This document shows positions 1 to 9,183 of a DNA stretch of 64,000 nucleotides, in pieces. The stretch covers positions 1,116,001 to 1,180,000 of the forward strand of contig NZ_JANHAW010000002.1 in assembly GCF_024464595.1 (NCBI RefSeq), in the 5' to 3' direction. How positions within the stretch are numbered: the first letter of the stretch is position 1; each line of letters opens with the position of its first letter. The notes beneath the pieces are model-generated. The model searched no databases and was not told where the DNA came from. It saw nothing but the letters and a program-made list of their open reading frames with translations. This stretch comes from Halobellus litoreus. GTDB taxonomy: Archaea; Halobacteriota; Halobacteria; Halobacteriales; Haloferacaceae. The translations under genes were made by a program, and so were the position numbers.

Positions 1-1
1 C

Positions 2-421
2 GGCGACCACGGCTGCGAGTATATGACCGGCGGCGTCGTCGCGGTGCTCGGCGACACCGGCCGCAACTTCGCCGCGGGGATGTCCGGCGGCGTCGCGTAC
101 GTCTACGACCCCGACGGCGAGTTCGCGGCGAAGACCAACAAGGGGATGGTGTCGCTGGAGGCGACGCTCGACGACTCGGATCTGCAGATGCTCCGCCGCC
201 TGGTCGAGAACCACGCGGCCTACACCGACAGCGACCGCGCGGCGTGGATGCTCGACGACTGGGGCGAGGTCGTCTCCGACTTCGTGAAGGTGATGCCCGA
301 CGCGTACGCCGAGGTCATCGAAGAACGCGCCCGCGACGACGTCCGGAAGGAACTGCCGCCGGCCGCGACGGCGACGGCCGCCGTCGACGGCGACGCGGTC
401 GCCCAGACCAGCGACGACTGA
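2..421 (+). CDS. gltB: Glutamate synthase large subunit, C-terminal fragment
   Basis: The frame is open from the window edge, so only the last ~139 residues are present. The Gly-rich repeats (GDHGCEYMTGG, VLGDTGRNFAAGMSGG) are typical of the C-terminal GXGXG beta-helix domain of the glutamate synthase alpha subunit. This enzyme transfers the glutamine amide to 2-oxoglutarate to make two glutamates in cytoplasmic nitrogen assimilation. The beta-helix domain is structural and carries no catalytic residues, so activity cannot be judged here. The tail after the domain (Ala/Thr/Asp-rich) is a usual haloarchaeal extension. The start and the amidotransferase and FMN domains lie outside the window. 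Confidence 0.9.
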   Translation, partial: GDHGCEYMTGGVVAVLGDTGRNFAAGMSGGVAYVYDPDGEFAAKTNKGMVSLEATLDDSDLQMLRRLVENHAAYTDSDRAAWMLDDWGEVVSDFVKVMPDAYAEVIEERARDDVRKELPPAATATAAVDGDAVAQTSDD

Positions 422-506
422 TCCGAGACCGGCGCGGGGGTTCGCCTCGATGACTCGACTCCGAGCGCAGCGTTCTTGACTACCGCCTGCAACGCTACGA
501 ACCGAG

Positions 507-1439
507 ATGGTCCGACTGCTGCTGCTGGGCGACCTGCACCTGAGCACCACCGGACCACCGATCCCGCCGGCCGTCCCCGACCTGGAAACACTCGACGTCG
601 ACGCGGTGGTTTCGATCGGCGACGTTATCGACGACAACGCCGATCACGCCGACGGTCCGGAGGCCGGAGCGAGGTACGAGCGCCGCGGGCGGGCGTTCTT
701 CGAGCGGTTGAACGGGCTCGGCGTTCCCGTCCTGGCCGTTCCGGGGAACCACGACCCGATCGCGTGTACGCGCCGGCTCGCCGACGGGCTAGCGAACGTC
801 GACGTGCTCCATCGCGCGGACCAGGACGACGCGTGGGCGGGAACAGCGACGGTCGAAGGAGTGCGTTTCGTCGGCTGGGGGTGCGAACAGTTCGATCTGA
901 CGCCCGCGTTCGCCTACGATGAGTATCCCGGGATCGTCGCCGACCTGGAGACGGCGGCGAGCCCACGGCGGGCCGCGACCCGGACCGCGACCGCGGTCGA
1001 ATCGGTCGTCAGCCGGTTCCTCGACGGCCGGCTGGACGCCGAAGCAGCCGCCGCCGAACTCGGTGTCGAACCGGGCCGTCGATCGACGTGTGCCGACGAA
1101 CTCGAGGCGCTCGCCGATGAGTTTGAAGAACTCAGAGAGCAGCTCGACGGCGGCTCGGCACCGACCGTGCTGCTCGCCCACGAATCGCCGTTCCACGTCG
1201 CGTTCGATTACCACCACGCCGCGGACGACACAGCGGGACAGCTCCACCGGGGGTCCATTCCGATCAAGATGGCCATCGCCGCCGCCGCGCCCGACGTCGT
1301 CTGCTGCGGACATATGCACCGCCGTGGACGGGACGTCGTCGAAACGACTGGGGGTCACGCCGACGTATACAACCCCGGTAGCCCCGGCGCGTCGATCGTC
1401 GAAATCGATGAGACGGGTGCGCTTCGCGTCGTCGACTGA
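507..1439 (+). CDS. Metallophosphoesterase (calcineurin-like)
   Basis: A 310-residue protein with the ordered motifs of the calcineurin-like phosphoesterase fold: GDLHL with D9 and H11, GDVIDD with D39, GNHDP with N81-H82, a later His in LLAHESPFH (about residue 224) and GHMH near residue 268. These residues bind a dinuclear metal centre that hydrolyses phosphomono- or diesters. Between GNHD and the last two motifs lies an insertion of roughly 130 residues with an acidic helical stretch, which probably shapes substrate choice. The substrate cannot be inferred. The gene stands alone between gltB and a divergent-looking pilin-like gene. ATG at 507 is the first start giving the complete N-terminal strand. 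Confidence 0.85.
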   Translation: MVRLLLLGDLHLSTTGPPIPPAVPDLETLDVDAVVSIGDVIDDNADHADGPEAGARYERRGRAFFERLNGLGVPVLAVPGNHDPIACTRRLADGLANVDVLHRADQDDAWAGTATVEGVRFVGWGCEQFDLTPAFAYDEYPGIVADLETAASPRRAATRTATAVESVVSRFLDGRLDAEAAAAELGVEPGRRSTCADELEALADEFEELREQLDGGSAPTVLLAHESPFHVAFDYHHAADDTAGQLHRGSIPIKMAIAAAAPDVVCCGHMHRRGRDVVETTGGHADVYNPGSPGASIVEIDETGALRVVD

Positions 1440-1478
1440 CCGAGACAGGCGTCGGCTGGACGTCGGAGTCGACAGCAG

Positions 1479-1486
1479 TTTTAATT
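1479..1486 (+). promoter_or_regulatory. TATA-like box for the pilin-like gene at 1509
   Basis: The T/A-rich run TTTTAATT sits in GC-rich DNA about 27 bases before the ATG at 1509. This spacing matches a haloarchaeal TATA element with transcription starting at or next to the start codon, and therefore supports 1509 over the upstream GTG at 1485, which would lie inside the box. Confidence 0.5.
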
Positions 1487-1508
1487 GTGTCACCGCGAAT
1501 CCCCAGGT

Positions 1509-2303
1509 ATGCGACGCGATGCCGACCGTTTCCGCCGCGGATCACGCAACGGGACCGACCGTGGGGTGAGCGAGACGATCAGTTTCGTGCTCGTTTTCTC
1601 GCTGGTCATCGCGTCGGTCGGGACCGTCTACGCGGTCGGCGTCTCGGAACTCGAGGCGACCCGCGACGCGGAGCGCGTCGAGAACGCCCAGCGTGCCTTC
1701 GACGTCCTCGCGGACAACGTCCGCGACGTGATCGAGGGCGCGCCGAGCCGCGGGACCGAGGTGAAACTCGCCGACGCGACGGTGCGCTCGGTGGACGACG
1801 CCAGGATGAACGTGACGGTCGATCCGGCCGGGGAGGCGCCGCGGTTCTGGGAGTTCTCGTCGTCGCCGCTCGTCTACGACGCCGCCACCGGCGGGGAGAT
1901 CAGACTCAGCCACGGTGCCGTGGTCCGCGACAGCGACCGGGGCGGCGCGTCGGTCGTTCGCGGGCCGCCGCTGATCGTCGACGACGACCGGGTGCACCTC
2001 ACGCTGCTCAGGCAGGAACACGTCGGCTCCGCCGCGATCGGCGGGTCACAGACCGTCCGCATCCGGACCGCCGGCAGCAGAGCGCGCCGCTTCTACGACG
2101 CGGACGGCGTCGCGCACGACGTTCGGGTGAACGTCACGACTCCCTACACCGACGCGTGGGCGAGACAGTACGAATCGAGCGGGTTCGACTGCACGGAAGC
2201 CAGCGAACCGAGCGCGAACGCCTCCGGGCGGATCTCCTGTTCCGTCTCCGACGTCGACCGGGTGACCGTCGTCTGGATTCGGGTGACGACGTCGTTCGAG
2301 TGA
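1509..2303 (+). CDS. Pilin-like secreted protein, DUF7289-like
   Basis: 264 residues. After a short basic stretch (residues 1-20, several Arg) comes GVSETISFVLVFSLVIA, a single hydrophobic helix with a Glu just after the charged part, the layout of an archaeal type III signal peptide/type IV pilin N-terminus. After processing it would expose an extracellular domain of ~220 residues, mostly beta-strand-like. I place it in the DUF7289-type group from memory of haloarchaeal pilin-like families. It faces the minus-strand pilus operon across a small gene, so it may be an additional (minor) pilin of that machine. A TATA-like run ~27 bases upstream favours this ATG. Confidence 0.7.
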   Translation: MRRDADRFRRGSRNGTDRGVSETISFVLVFSLVIASVGTVYAVGVSELEATRDAERVENAQRAFDVLADNVRDVIEGAPSRGTEVKLADATVRSVDDARMNVTVDPAGEAPRFWEFSSSPLVYDAATGGEIRLSHGAVVRDSDRGGASVVRGPPLIVDDDRVHLTLLRQEHVGSAAIGGSQTVRIRTAGSRARRFYDADGVAHDVRVNVTTPYTDAWARQYESSGFDCTEASEPSANASGRISCSVSDVDRVTVVWIRVTTSFE

Positions 2304-2398
2304 ACGGGCCGAACCTCGTTCGGTGCCGCTCAGACGACACTCAAACGGCGATTTGAGCCTTGCGCGGATATATGTCGGCAGAGAACAAATTCTCGGAT

Positions 2399-2776
2399 AT
2401 GACCCCCAACCGAGCAGCCGGGACGCGCCCGCCGAGTCCGACCGGCCCCGAAGCCCCGGACGAACGAAACGGAGCGGTCCGAAGCGAAGACCTGCACGTC
2501 CGAAGCTACGCCCACGACGTCGGTTACGACCTGGAGATCGAAGTCGTCGACGACGACGGGTCGGTGGCGTTCCGCGACCGGTACTACCTCCAGCCGGGCG
2601 CGGCGAAGAGCGAGGTGAACGTCGTTCCGGACGGCGAGTACGAGGTGCGGGCGGTGCTGGACGGCGATAGCGAGACCGCCCGTCGCTGTCGGATCGGCTC
2701 CGACCTCGCGGAGACGGCAGTCGTCGAGGTGGGGAACGGAATCCTCAGTCTCACCGAAGGACTTCAGTTCCGGTAG
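2399..2776 (+). CDS. Hypothetical acidic protein
   Basis: 125 residues from ATG 2399. Residues 1-30 are Pro/Arg-rich and look disordered; residues ~35-125 form one small beta-sandwich-like domain (alternating hydrophobics in YDLEIEVVDDDG, SEVNVVPDGEYEVRAVL). There is no signal peptide or cofactor motif and I do not recognise the family. Starts at 2360 (TTG) and 2372 (ATG) are in frame, but the run GATATATG at 2367-2374 reads better as a TATA box, about 27 bases before 2399, which suggests a leaderless start there. It lies between the divergent pilin-like gene and the convergent pilus operon; a link to pili is only positional. Confidence 0.6.
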   Translation: MTPNRAAGTRPPSPTGPEAPDERNGAVRSEDLHVRSYAHDVGYDLEIEVVDDDGSVAFRDRYYLQPGAAKSEVNVVPDGEYEVRAVLDGDSETARRCRIGSDLAETAVVEVGNGILSLTEGLQFR

Positions 2777-2819
2777 GTCCGAACGAAGCGACGGTCCGAG
2801 TCCCACCTCGTAATCAGTA

Positions 2820-4316
2820 TCAGTCCAACGCCACCGTCACGTTGTTCTCCGTGACGTGGAGGTAGGTGATGTAGGAGCCGTCCTCGATCGTATCGTAGCG
2901 GAGCACGCCGCCGGAGTCGGCCACGTCGATCCGAGCGGTCCCGCTGTTGCCCGGCCCGTGGTGGACGCGGAGTTTGAAATCCGGCCCGAACATCGCGAGG
3001 TAGTGCCGCGTGAGGATCCGGAGGTTCTGGTCGTCGCCGTAGTCGTAGGTGGTGTTCTCGCCGTCGTCGCCGTCGTGCGCGAACGTCGTCGGGTTCGGAT
3101 CCGGGCCGTCGTCGAGGGCGTCCCAGTCGATCGCGGTGTCCTCGTCGACGCTGCTCGACCCGTAGGTGAGATCCTGCGCAGTGCTCGTGAAGTCGATCTG
3201 AATCACCGGATTACCGTCCTCGCAGGCGAGTTGGACCGGTCCGGAGATCGAAGAGATGTCGTCGTCCGTCCACCGGTGAACCCCCTCCGACGTCGACTCG
3301 TCGTGGTAGTAGACGTCCATCCGCAGGTCCACGTCGTCGGGGCCGTTCTTGCAGTAGTTTCCGATCCCGGTCGGGAGCGCGACGGCCGCCTCGTAGGCTC
3401 TGTCACCCTCCTCGACGTAGAACGAGACGTAGAGGTTGTTAGCCGTGCCGCCGCCGTTTCCGTTGCCGTTCCCGTTCCCGATCTTGATCGAGGTTTCGAA
3501 GTCGGTCACCGAATGGTCCCCAGCGACGCCGCGGACCTGAACGCTCCCGTCCTTCTCGGGGAGCGGGAACGCGCCGACGATGCTCGTGGTTTCGAGGACG
3601 ACCGTCGCGGTCCGTTCGTCGTCGTCGACGGAGACGTTGCCGGTCGTCCGGGTTCGGAAGTAGTCGGCCCAGCCCTCGTAGTACCGGCTGTGGACCGTGA
3701 CGGAGGCGGTCCCGTTTCTGACGGGGTTTTCGTACGGTTCGGCCGTCGCGTCGTAGGTGTCGGACTCGTTGGGGAACACCCGGGTTAACTCGTCGGAGCG
3801 GCGGATCGTCGCCGTCGTGTCGCCGCTCGCGGCGTCCGTCGAACGGATGCGGAGCACGGGCAGCGTCAGCGTCGTCCCGCGGTAGTGGAACTCCGGCGGC
3901 GACACCATCGACGTCCCGCCGTTCCCCTGTCGCCAGACGCCGCCGCCCTGATACGCGACCGTCGTTCCGCTGCGTCGGTACGAGACGGAACCGAGCGAGG
4001 CGTTGTAGATCTCCTCGGTCTCGCCGTCGGTGTAGTTCGCGTGCTCGATCCGGAGCCACCCGCTCTCGGATTCGACGGCGTAGTCACCGTCGCCGCGGCC
4101 GAGGCGGACGGTCTGGACGGAGCCCTCTCCGAGTCCGACGACCGCGGTCCGGGCGTCGAGCATCGTCATCGCGTGCTCGGCTCGGTCGATCGACGTCTGC
4201 TCCTGGACGTCGGCCAGCGCCGACGACCCGAGCCCGACGACCACGCCCGCACCGGTGATCGTCAGCGCCAAGAGTAAGACCAGTCCGATGTTCGACGACT
4301 GCGCGCGATTCGTCAT
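2820..4316 (-). CDS. Large pilin-like surface protein (DUF7289-like)
   Basis: 498 residues. The N-terminus (TNRAQSSNIGLVLLLALTITGAGV) is one hydrophobic helix after a short polar lead, as in archaeal type IV pilin-like proteins, followed by AEHAMTMLDART and a long beta-rich extracellular domain with many N-x-S/T sequons, a Gly-Asn run around residues 275-290, and few charged clusters. It is the last and largest member of the minus-strand operon; its start overlaps the stop of the previous gene by four bases, so it is probably translated by coupling. Likely role: surface-exposed minor or tip pilin. The family name is from memory. Confidence 0.7.
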   Translation of the reverse strand: MTNRAQSSNIGLVLLLALTITGAGVVVGLGSSALADVQEQTSIDRAEHAMTMLDARTAVVGLGEGSVQTVRLGRGDGDYAVESESGWLRIEHANYTDGETEEIYNASLGSVSYRRSGTTVAYQGGGVWRQGNGGTSMVSPPEFHYRGTTLTLPVLRIRSTDAASGDTTATIRRSDELTRVFPNESDTYDATAEPYENPVRNGTASVTVHSRYYEGWADYFRTRTTGNVSVDDDERTATVVLETTSIVGAFPLPEKDGSVQVRGVAGDHSVTDFETSIKIGNGNGNGNGGGTANNLYVSFYVEEGDRAYEAAVALPTGIGNYCKNGPDDVDLRMDVYYHDESTSEGVHRWTDDDISSISGPVQLACEDGNPVIQIDFTSTAQDLTYGSSSVDEDTAIDWDALDDGPDPNPTTFAHDGDDGENTTYDYGDDQNLRILTRHYLAMFGPDFKLRVHHGPGNSGTARIDVADSGGVLRYDTIEDGSYITYLHVTENNVTVALD

Positions 4317-4906
4317 ACTCGTATCCCCCCAGTCGACCGCGACAGCGACAGCCGCCCCGACGGGTCGCCGTCGGCCACGACGAGCGTGTCCGTCCCCCCG
4401 ACTGTGTCGAGTTCGACGACGACCCAGCCGCCGTTCACGGACGTTTCGGTCATCGGTTCGAGCGTCGAGACGGTAAGTGTGACGCTCACGCCGGAGCCCG
4501 CAGACCGGAGGGTGAGTTCGTATCGCCCCGGCTGTGAGCCGGGGGCCGAGAGTTCGGTGACCTCGACGCGGTAGGACTCGCCGGCGACCCGTCGCGGGAG
4601 GTCGACGCCGACGCGGACGCCGGGGTCGGCGGCCGTCCGAGCGAGTCGGTCGGCGTCGTCGATGCCGGCGGCGAGTTGCTCGGCGACGACCGCCAGTTCC
4701 TCGCGGACGACCTGGTCGCGCTGGTTCTCGACGTACGTGCCGGCCCCGATGAGGAGCCCCGAGATCAGGACGGCGGTGATGCTCAACGCGATGACGTAGT
4801 TGACAGTGATCGAGACCGCGCGGTCGGATCCGGGGGCGTCCGCGGCGCGTCCGCGCGTCCGACCGCCGCCGCGTCCGCGGCCCGTCGCCCCCTCGCGCCG
4901 GCTCAT
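4313..4906 (-). CDS. Pilin-like membrane protein (DUF7266-like)
   Basis: 197 residues. A basic Arg/Gly-rich cytoplasmic lead (residues 1-28) precedes AVSITVNYVIALSITAVLISG, a hydrophobic helix that continues into an amphipathic coiled-coil-like helix (QRDQVVREELAVVAEQLAAG), the classical lollipop shape of a pilin or pseudopilin. The C-terminal ~120 residues form a small beta domain. Stop and start codons overlap with both neighbours, so it is made together with them. I infer a minor pilin or pseudopilin of the ATPase/TadC machine encoded upstream. Confidence 0.7.
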   Translation of the reverse strand: MSRREGATGRGRGGGRTRGRAADAPGSDRAVSITVNYVIALSITAVLISGLLIGAGTYVENQRDQVVREELAVVAEQLAAGIDDADRLARTAADPGVRVGVDLPRRVAGESYRVEVTELSAPGSQPGRYELTLRSAGSGVSVTLTVSTLEPMTETSVNGGWVVVELDTVGGTDTLVVADGDPSGRLSLSRSTGGIRV

Positions 4907-5964
4907 TCCGGTCGCACCTCGATTCCGGCCTCGTAGTCGAGATCCGACGTGCGGTAGGTGACCTCGAACGTCGCGGCGTAGATCGCCGGCGTGGCGTACG
5001 GCTCCCCCGAGCCCGGCGTCGAGAGCGCCGCGCCGTTCGCGGCGTCCTCGTCGAGGACCATCGTGTACGTGCCGCCGGCCATATCGCCGTTGACGTACTC
5101 GATTTCGGTGTCGTCGTCGACGTCGATCACGGTCTCCAGTTCGGCGTAGGGCGTCCCGTCGACCGATCCGTTGGAGACGTCGATCGCGACCGTGCCGTCG
5201 GCACCCGGGTCGAACGAGCGGGACGACAGCTCCGTGCCGTCGTCGACGACCCGGATCTCCGCGTCACCGCCGTTCTCGTACACGTAGAGGCTCCGCGTCG
5301 CCCCGTCGGAAGTGACGTTCACGTGGAAGGCGTCGGACGGGCCGGCCGCGAGCGCCGACTCCTCGACAGAAAATCGCATCGAGCGGACGCCCGAGAGTTC
5401 GGCGTCGGCGGCGACGGTCCAGTTCGCGTCGCCGCCGGCGCTGGTGAACTCCCGTGAGGCGTCGTCCTGCCCGATTCGCGTCCCGTTCGTGACGTTCGCC
5501 ACCTCGACCGCCGCGAGGTCGCCGGCGACGGCTCTGTGGTGGCTCGCCAGGCCGTCCCACCGCGCGACCGTCGCGCGGAACGCCGCGTTCAGTTCGGCGT
5601 GGTCGGTGTTGTTCCGGTAGTTCACCGATCGAATGGCCTCCACGCCGGCCGCGCGGGAGTCGGAGACGTACTCGACAGCCGGGGCCGCGTCGACGCCGGC
5701 GTCTCGTGTCGCCAGGTTCCCGGTGTAGATGGCGGTGTTCAGCAGGAGCGCGAGCGCGACGAAGAGCACCGCGAGCGCGAGCGCGCCGACGAGGAGGAGT
5801 TGGCCGCGGTCGCGGTCGGCGGCGGGTCGCACGCGTGAGCGTTGGCCGCGGTCGCGGTCGACGGCACGTCGCACGCGTGAGCGCCGCTCGAATCGGGGGG
5901 CGGTCGCACCCGCGTTTTCGTCGCCGACCGAATCCGAGTCGGCGTGCGATCTCACATCCGCCAT
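4903..5964 (-). CDS. Pilin-like surface protein (DUF7261-like)
   Basis: 353 residues. Residues 1-50 are Arg-rich and contain two near-identical segments (RRAVDRDRGQRSRVR and VRPAADRDRGQLLLV), followed by the hydrophobic helix GALALAVLFVALALLLNTAIYT. The remaining ~270 residues are an acidic beta-rich domain with many N-x-S/T sites, so the protein probably sits with its bulk outside the cell. It overlaps the previous gene by 13 bases and the next by 4. It belongs to the co-translated set of pilin-like proteins of this operon. Confidence 0.7.
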   Translation of the reverse strand: MADVRSHADSDSVGDENAGATAPRFERRSRVRRAVDRDRGQRSRVRPAADRDRGQLLLVGALALAVLFVALALLLNTAIYTGNLATRDAGVDAAPAVEYVSDSRAAGVEAIRSVNYRNNTDHAELNAAFRATVARWDGLASHHRAVAGDLAAVEVANVTNGTRIGQDDASREFTSAGGDANWTVAADAELSGVRSMRFSVEESALAAGPSDAFHVNVTSDGATRSLYVYENGGDAEIRVVDDGTELSSRSFDPGADGTVAIDVSNGSVDGTPYAELETVIDVDDDTEIEYVNGDMAGGTYTMVLDEDAANGAALSTPGSGEPYATPAIYAATFEVTYRTSDLDYEAGIEVRPE

Positions 5965-6536
5965 ACGACGAGCTCCACCTCCACGACCGAGTACAGCGCC
6001 TGGTCGGCGTCCTGGTCGTCGACGACGTACGAGGCGTTTTCGAGCGTCGTCGCCGACGGCGACTCGTCCGGTTCCCGCAGCCGGTCGTCGTCCGAGAGCG
6101 TCACGAGCCGGCGCGCCGTCGAGGCGTGATCGCTCGGGTCGCCGAGGTCGACGACGGGAACCCGCTGTCGATCGCCGTCGTCGTCGACGTAGTACAGCGT
6201 GAGGTCGAAGGCGATCCCCTGTTGGAGGAATGCCCGTTCGAGAACGCCCCCGAACGTCGTCGGCGGCGGGCCGCGGACGTAGCCGTCGCTCGTGGCCCCG
6301 TGCCAGTTACCCGCTGACTCGTTCCAGTACAGGAGCGTCGGCACGAGCGTCCCGTTCTCCTCGGCCGTCGCGAGGACGCCCTCGGCGACGGCCCCCTGCT
6401 GGTTCTCGATGTGCTGACTGGACGTGCTGCCGGTCAGCGGCGTCACGGCCGTCACCTGCAGGGCGAAGACGAGACTGGAGACGAGGATCATCGCGGCGGT
6501 GATCGCCTCCAGCGTGTGGGCCTGGCCGCGGTCCAT
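5952..6536 (-). CDS. Pilin-like membrane protein (DUF7288-like)
   Basis: 194 residues. The N-terminus MDRGQAHTLEAITAAMILV has a Gln-Ala-x-x-x-x-Glu pattern at the head of a single hydrophobic helix, as in class III-type signals, followed by an extracellular acidic domain. The ATG at 6536 overlaps the stop of the preceding gene (ATGA), which decides this start over longer upstream frames. The function is inferred from context: minor pilin of the adjoining assembly machine. Confidence 0.7.
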   Translation of the reverse strand: MDRGQAHTLEAITAAMILVSSLVFALQVTAVTPLTGSTSSQHIENQQGAVAEGVLATAEENGTLVPTLLYWNESAGNWHGATSDGYVRGPPPTTFGGVLERAFLQQGIAFDLTLYYVDDDGDRQRVPVVDLGDPSDHASTARRLVTLSDDDRLREPDESPSATTLENASYVVDDQDADQALYSVVEVELVVWRM

Positions 6537-7135
6537 CACCACACCCTCACGAGCAGCCGGTACGGGTCGCCGTCGATCGAGACGACGCGCCGCGCCGAGG
6601 TGACGGATCGCGTCTCGGGGAGCGGCGGGCCGGCCGTGAGCCGCGTCCCGTCGAGCTGTTCGACACCGCCGCCCGCACCGAGGGTCCTGATCGAAACGTT
6701 GGCGTTTCGCGTCCCATCGAGCGCGAACATCCCCCTCGTCGTCGTCGCGCTCGTGTCGAACCGACACGTCGAGAGCGCGGGTCCGTCGCCCTGCAACTGC
6801 GCGAAGAACCCCTCCGTGCACGTGCTGTTCAACACGTACGGGTCCGCGGGGTCGCCGAGGCGGTCAGCCGCGAGCGACGTCCCGATCCGGTCGGCCGTCT
6901 GCGGCCCCTCCGCGCTCTCGAACGGCGCGAACACCGTGGGGACGAACGCGACGACGAACGCGACGACGAGGAGGAACAGCCCGACGCCGATCGCGAAGTC
7001 GATCGTCGTCTGGGCGCGGTCGTCGCCGCCGTCGCGACCGCGATCGAACGGCGTTCGGGGGATTGAACCATCCGAGATGGCTCCCGTCTCGGCCGTCGCC
7101 GACGGCGACGCGTCCGCCGCGCTCGGCCGGGTCAT
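6536..7135 (-). CDS. Pilin-like membrane protein (DUF7287-like)
   Basis: 199 residues. A ~40-residue polar lead ends in DRAQTTIDFAIGVGLFLLVVAFVVAF, one long hydrophobic helix, followed by a ~130-residue domain with two Cys (in STCTEGF and STCRF) that could form an extracellular disulfide. Start and stop both overlap the neighbours as ATGA, showing tight translational coupling directly after the membrane-platform gene. Likely a minor pilin or pseudopilin. Confidence 0.7.
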   Translation of the reverse strand: MTRPSAADASPSATAETGAISDGSIPRTPFDRGRDGGDDRAQTTIDFAIGVGLFLLVVAFVVAFVPTVFAPFESAEGPQTADRIGTSLAADRLGDPADPYVLNSTCTEGFFAQLQGDGPALSTCRFDTSATTTRGMFALDGTRNANVSIRTLGAGGGVEQLDGTRLTAGPPLPETRSVTSARRVVSIDGDPYRLLVRVW

Positions 7136-9183
7136 CCCACCACCATCCAGACGAACAGCGCGACCGTCTGCAGGACGACGACGAACTTCACCCCCGAGAC
7201 GATGTCGGCGTCGCGGATGTAGCCGCTGATGAACCCCGACAGCGCCGCCTGCAGCGTCACGGCGTGGAAGAACAGCACCGACAGCACGTCGGTGTCGACG
7301 CCGCCGCCGAAGCTCAGTCCCTGCCCGGAGAGTTCGCTGCCGCCCGACGATCCGGCCTGTGCGGACAGCCCGGACATCACGTCGAGGAACTGCGTCTTCA
7401 GGATCGCCATCACGCCGAGCAGCGTCAGGTACGTCATCAGGATGATCGCCACCTGCATCCGGGTGCGGGACTTGCGCTCGCGCTCGATGTCGTCCTGGTT
7501 CTCGGAGGCCTGCGCCGCGGTCGTCAGGACTTCGGTGATCTGGCTGGAGGCCTCCTGGGCCTTCGAGATGAGCTTGACAGTCCGCGCGAGCCGCGGGATG
7601 TGGTACTTGTTGTTGAACTCCACGAGCGCGCTGCGGAGGCTCATCCCGTAGTTCACCTTCGCGTGCATCACCTCGAACTCCTCGGCGAGTTTGCCCGAAG
7701 AGGTCGACGCCACCGTCTCGACCGATTCCAGCAGCGTCTGTCCCGTGTCGTTCGCACTGGAGAGCTTCCGGAGGTTGTCGGAGAGCTTCCCGACGACCGC
7801 GTTCCGCGAGCGGACGTTCCAGGTGTGAAACGCCGCGAGCGGGATACCGACGATGTACACCGGCACGTACCACCAGACGAACGTCCCCCAGACGGGATTG
7901 TCGAGCATCCCCTGCCAGGCCAACGGCGCGGCACCGTTGGCGACCGCGACGGCGAGGAGTGCACCCGCGGCCGGGACCGTCAGCAGCAGGGAAAACAGCG
8001 GGTGATCGCGGAAGAACAGGTGCGGCTGTCGAAGCAGTTGGCCAGTCTTGTATGTCCCCTCCCGCGAGCGGATCCGCTCGAAGATCCGGAACTCGCCGAC
8101 GAAGCTCTCGATCAGCCCCATGTGGATCAGGCCCTCGCGGTTGACCTGTTGGAGTCGGTCGGAACTGTTCGAGGGCTGGAGGTACCCGTCGCCGGGTTCG
8201 TCCTGCTTGACCGTCGAGACGAGCACGAGGAAGGCCACGCCGGTCAGCGGCACCAGCCCGTAGACCGTGGCGTACAGCAGTTGCTCTTGGGCCTGCCCGA
8301 GCATACTCATAATGACGAGGATGATGATGAGAAGCAGCGGGAACAAAGACAGCGTCATATACATCTCGCCGAACAGTTCCAGGGTTTCGAGGACCGTCTC
8401 CTGCTCCTGTTTCGCCGTCCGGAGGTGCTTTTCCTTCTTGTCGTCGAGGAACTGCTCCATATCGCCGCCGGAGTTGACGATCGAGAGCATATCCGTCAGG
8501 AACTGCGAGAGTTCCTCGGAGGGCGTGGTCATCGCCTGATCGCGAATGGCGTTCCGGTAGTCGGTCCCGAAGTACTCCGTCTCGCGGACGATGCTCTGGA
8601 ACTCCTTGGCCACCTCGCCGTAGGTGTCGTCGGCCCGCCCCATCGCCTCTAAGATCTCCAGTTGGTTCAACCCGCCCACCGAGAGCGCGTACATAAACGA
8701 GATAGCGTCGGGCAGCAGCATATTGATCTCGCGCTTCCGGCCGGAGGCCGTCGAGTACGGGACCGCGACGAGACTCCCGAAGCCGAGGCCGAACCCGATC
8801 GCGCCGAAGACGACGCCGGAGACGAGCGTGACCGCCGGGATGGTGAGCGCATTCAGCGCCTCGGCCGTCGCGGCGTCCGGGGTCGGCAGCCCGATGCTGA
8901 TCGCGTCGGGCGAGACGAGACCGAGTTCGAAGATGCCCCAGGCGAGGAGCGTCCCGAGGAGCCAGAGGACGCCGCCGGCGATGACGCCGATCGCGATCGC
9001 CCGTGAGAGGTACAGTTCCACCGTCGCCGACATCCGCGCCTGTTCGAGTTTCGTCCCGACGTCGGCGACGAAGTCGCCGTCCTCGTCGAAGAGGAACTGA
9101 AAGACCGGGTAGAACGCGTCGCCGAGGGCGTCGGTGCTCCGGTCGAGTCCGTCCCCGTCGGCCTCCCCGACGTCCAGGCTCAT
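7132..9183 (-). CDS. Type IV pilus/secretion membrane platform protein (TadC/ArlJ-like, GspF family)
   Basis: 683 residues, a double-length GspF/TadC-type polytopic protein. Two copies of the domain can be seen: one with hydrophobic segments around residues 55-130 and 270-345, and a second around 390-450 and 575-680. Each carries a cytoplasmic helical bundle with conserved GG and FLTDMLSIVNSGGD or LLESVETVAST-type segments. It forms the inner-membrane core to which the ATPase transmits motion for pilus assembly. The gene starts four bases inside the end of the ATPase gene and overlaps the first pilin-like gene, so the three are co-translated. Confidence 0.88.
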   Translation of the reverse strand: MSLDVGEADGDGLDRSTDALGDAFYPVFQFLFDEDGDFVADVGTKLEQARMSATVELYLSRAIAIGVIAGGVLWLLGTLLAWGIFELGLVSPDAISIGLPTPDAATAEALNALTIPAVTLVSGVVFGAIGFGLGFGSLVAVPYSTASGRKREINMLLPDAISFMYALSVGGLNQLEILEAMGRADDTYGEVAKEFQSIVRETEYFGTDYRNAIRDQAMTTPSEELSQFLTDMLSIVNSGGDMEQFLDDKKEKHLRTAKQEQETVLETLELFGEMYMTLSLFPLLLIIILVIMSMLGQAQEQLLYATVYGLVPLTGVAFLVLVSTVKQDEPGDGYLQPSNSSDRLQQVNREGLIHMGLIESFVGEFRIFERIRSREGTYKTGQLLRQPHLFFRDHPLFSLLLTVPAAGALLAVAVANGAAPLAWQGMLDNPVWGTFVWWYVPVYIVGIPLAAFHTWNVRSRNAVVGKLSDNLRKLSSANDTGQTLLESVETVASTSSGKLAEEFEVMHAKVNYGMSLRSALVEFNNKYHIPRLARTVKLISKAQEASSQITEVLTTAAQASENQDDIERERKSRTRMQVAIILMTYLTLLGVMAILKTQFLDVMSGLSAQAGSSGGSELSGQGLSFGGGVDTDVLSVLFFHAVTLQAALSGFISGYIRDADIVSGVKFVVVLQTVALFVWMVVG

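Noticed and set aside
7063-8652. Long plus-strand open frame opposite the TadC-like gene
   Set aside because: Shadow of a GC-rich coding strand; product is Arg/Val/Leu-rich with no domain and no promoter, while the minus frame is a clear membrane protein.
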